Below are positions 23,854 through 24,824 of a stretch of DNA of 24,824 nucleotides, piece by piece (position 1 is the first letter of the stretch; the number at the start of each line of letters is the position of its first letter). The DNA comes from Bacillota bacterium. GTDB lineage: Bacteria; Bacillota; Clostridia; Peptostreptococcales; Acidaminobacteraceae. The translations under genes were made by a program, and so were the position numbers. The notes below the pieces were generated by a model. That model saw nothing but the letters and a program-made list of their open reading frames with translations. It was not told where the DNA came from and ran no database searches. The stretch is from positions 1-24,824 of the forward strand of contig JAEZUZ010000061.1 in assembly GCA_023443345.1 (NCBI GenBank), in the 5' to 3' direction.

Positions 23854-24621
23854 ATGGAAGTTGCACTGTTAGGAACTCATAGTGAATTATCTAAATCTGT
23901 AATTGAGAGCCTAGAAAAACAAAATAAAATAAATTTAAAAGTATTTGACCTTGGTATGTATTCTTCAAGATTTATTGATTTTAGAGATAGTGAAATACTA
24001 ATTCAAAATTTAGACAATATCGATATATCTAGATTCAATCTAATTATAAATTCAATAAGTGATGAAAAATCAAAGGCAATAATTCTCAATGCTGAAGATA
24101 ATAAAGTACCTTGTATCGACCTTTCAAACAATTTTATAAATGACTCTTCAATACCTATGTACGACATGATAGATGATTCAAATTTAGATGAAAATACTTG
24201 GATTGTAAGAATTCCTCAGTCTTTGGTAATAAGGTCTGCTCCTATTATTAAGATAATAGATGATAATTATAAGATTAAAAAACTTCAGATAACTTCCTAT
24301 GAGAAAAAGTTGATAAAAGATATTGATGAAGCTGAAGAAAATATTACAAATGACTTAAGTGAACTTTCTAATTACAATGGAAGACTTGGAATAAGCATAA
24401 TTTCTGTAGATATTGACGAAAGTTTTATACACTGCAATATTGAATTTCAAAGACCTTTTAATCAAGATGATCTAGTGCATAAGTTATCTGATTTTCCAAT
24501 GTCACTTCACAGATCCTCAAGAGATTTAAGTGTAGATAGTGGAATAAATATTTGGTTTTCTTTTAAAGACGATACAAACTATACAATATTGGCACTAGAA
24601 AAATTAATAAATAAATTCTAA
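23854..24621 (+). CDS. Degenerate aspartate-semialdehyde dehydrogenase-like protein, probably non-catalytic
   Basis: A 255-residue protein from ATG 23854, which has GGAGG 5 bases upstream; an in-frame ATG at 23842 coincides with the predicted transcription start and is rejected. The order of motifs follows the Asd family. There is a Rossmann start VALLGTHSELSKSV with the glycine motif eroded, then VPCIDLSNNF in place of the VIDNSSAF strand. PQSLV (121-125) stands where the catalytic PNCST should be, and KIKKLQITSYEK replaces the VVSTYQAVSG region. The end, GINIWFSFKDD...LALEKLI, resembles the family's final helix. The active-site Cys is a Ser (S123), the Gly-His of the C-terminal domain is missing, and about 80 residues are absent. 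It resembles the idea of USG-1-type dead homologues. Assignment is by eye; function unknown. Confidence 0.65.
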   Translation: MEVALLGTHSELSKSVIESLEKQNKINLKVFDLGMYSSRFIDFRDSEILIQNLDNIDISRFNLIINSISDEKSKAIILNAEDNKVPCIDLSNNFINDSSIPMYDMIDDSNLDENTWIVRIPQSLVIRSAPIIKIIDDNYKIKKLQITSYEKKLIKDIDEAEENITNDLSELSNYNGRLGISIISVDIDESFIHCNIEFQRPFNQDDLVHKLSDFPMSLHRSSRDLSVDSGINIWFSFKDDTNYTILALEKLINKF

Positions 24622-24639
24622 AATAATTTGAACTAATAT

Positions 24640-24663
24640 AAAAGAGCACATAGTGCTCTTTTT
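24640..24663. terminator. Bidirectional terminator between the ASADH-like gene and thyX
   Basis: A perfect 10-base-pair stem AAAAGAGCAC/GTGCTCTTTT (24640-24649, 24653-24662) with a 3-base loop. The plus strand ends in five Ts within and after the stem, and the minus strand ends in four Ts of the other arm. It serves the two convergent genes and touches the thyX stop. Confidence 0.85.
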
Positions 24664-24824
24664 ACTTACTGTAATACTTATAACAAACTGGAAATGTATT
24701 TTTTAGATGATCTTCTACTGCCTTAGCAAAACATCTGATTTCATACTGGGCATGTTCTGCTAATCTCTGCTCTAAAAAGTGAAGTACTGATTGTAAACTA
24801 GCTGTCCAATACCATCTTACATAT
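24662..24824 (-). CDS. thyX: Flavin-dependent thymidylate synthase, C-terminal fragment
   Basis: The last 53 residues of a frame that enters from the right edge. WYWTASLQSVLHFL followed by HAQYEIRCFAKAV matches the C-terminal substrate-binding end of ThyX (family pattern: Ser/Arg-rich helix, then AQ.EIR..A). ThyX makes dTMP from dUMP using FAD and methylene-tetrahydrofolate. The N-terminal part with the RHR motif is outside the window. The cut is by the window, not by mutation. Confidence 0.75.
   Translation of the reverse strand, partial: YVRWYWTASLQSVLHFLEQRLAEHAQYEIRCFAKAVEDHLKNTFPVCYKYYSK

Noticed and set aside
1..24824. Mobile elements, CRISPR arrays, tRNA or rRNA genes
   Set aside because: I saw no transposase or integrase coding, regularly spaced repeats, cloverleaf sequences or rRNA-like stretches; all spacers are short and accounted for.

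Overview
The window is chromosomal DNA from a low-GC Gram-positive anaerobe. The ribosome-binding sites are strong GGAGG types, the promoters are sigma-A-like, and hrcA carries a CIRCE operator. The gene order (rpsT | lepA-hemW ... hrcA-grpE-dnaK-dnaJ-prmA-rsmE-mtaB, and comEC-holA next to rpsT) is the classic Firmicutes arrangement. Protein flavour and very AT-rich spacers suggest Clostridia/Tissierellia, perhaps Peptoniphilaceae; the family-level guess is inference. Almost every gene is on the minus strand. The exceptions are rpsT and an aspartate-semialdehyde-dehydrogenase-like gene, each a single-gene plus-strand unit with its own promoter and terminator.

Layout, in minus-strand transcription order from the right edge. 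(1) 24662-24824 is the C-terminal end of thyX (runs off the window), convergent with the ASADH-like gene at 23854-24621. (2) Back-to-back consensus promoters at 23763-23835 drive the ASADH-like gene to the right and infC-rpmI-rplT to the left; the latter passes through an L20-type leader with an intrinsic terminator. The minus-strand transcript probably continues through a membrane-anchored protein of unknown function, comEC and holA with gaps or overlaps of only a few bases. (3) rpsT (plus) and lepA (minus) are divergent. lepA-hemW-Ca2+-type ATPase form one overlapping unit ended by a hairpin at 12450-12474. (4) An iron-uptake operon, feoA-feoA-feoB plus a 49-residue FeoB-associated Cys-rich membrane peptide, has three Fur-like palindromes over its promoter and its own terminator at 9566-9593. 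(5) The heat-shock operon hrcA-grpE-dnaK-dnaJ starts from a strong promoter overlapping a perfect CIRCE and ends at 4899-4924. (6) prmA-rsmE-mtaB-hinT form a tightly packed rRNA/ribosomal protein/tRNA modification unit with a fresh promoter that has an embedded inverted repeat. (7) The window ends inside a large MMPL/RND-type membrane transporter (1-1760).

Together this is mostly a translation, protein-quality and ribosome-modification neighbourhood into which a metal-transport block (P-type Ca2+ ATPase and Feo) has been placed between hemW and hrcA, which are commonly adjacent. I found no CRISPR, tRNA, rRNA, transposase or integrase, and no gene-free stretch longer than 300 bases. No wholly new system is obvious. 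The best leads are the catalytically dead ASADH-like protein on a perfect promoter, the unknown membrane protein wedged between ribosomal and competence genes, the probable non-ATG (ATT) infC start with its attenuator leader, the Fur-like operator cluster, and the palindrome inside the prmA promoter.
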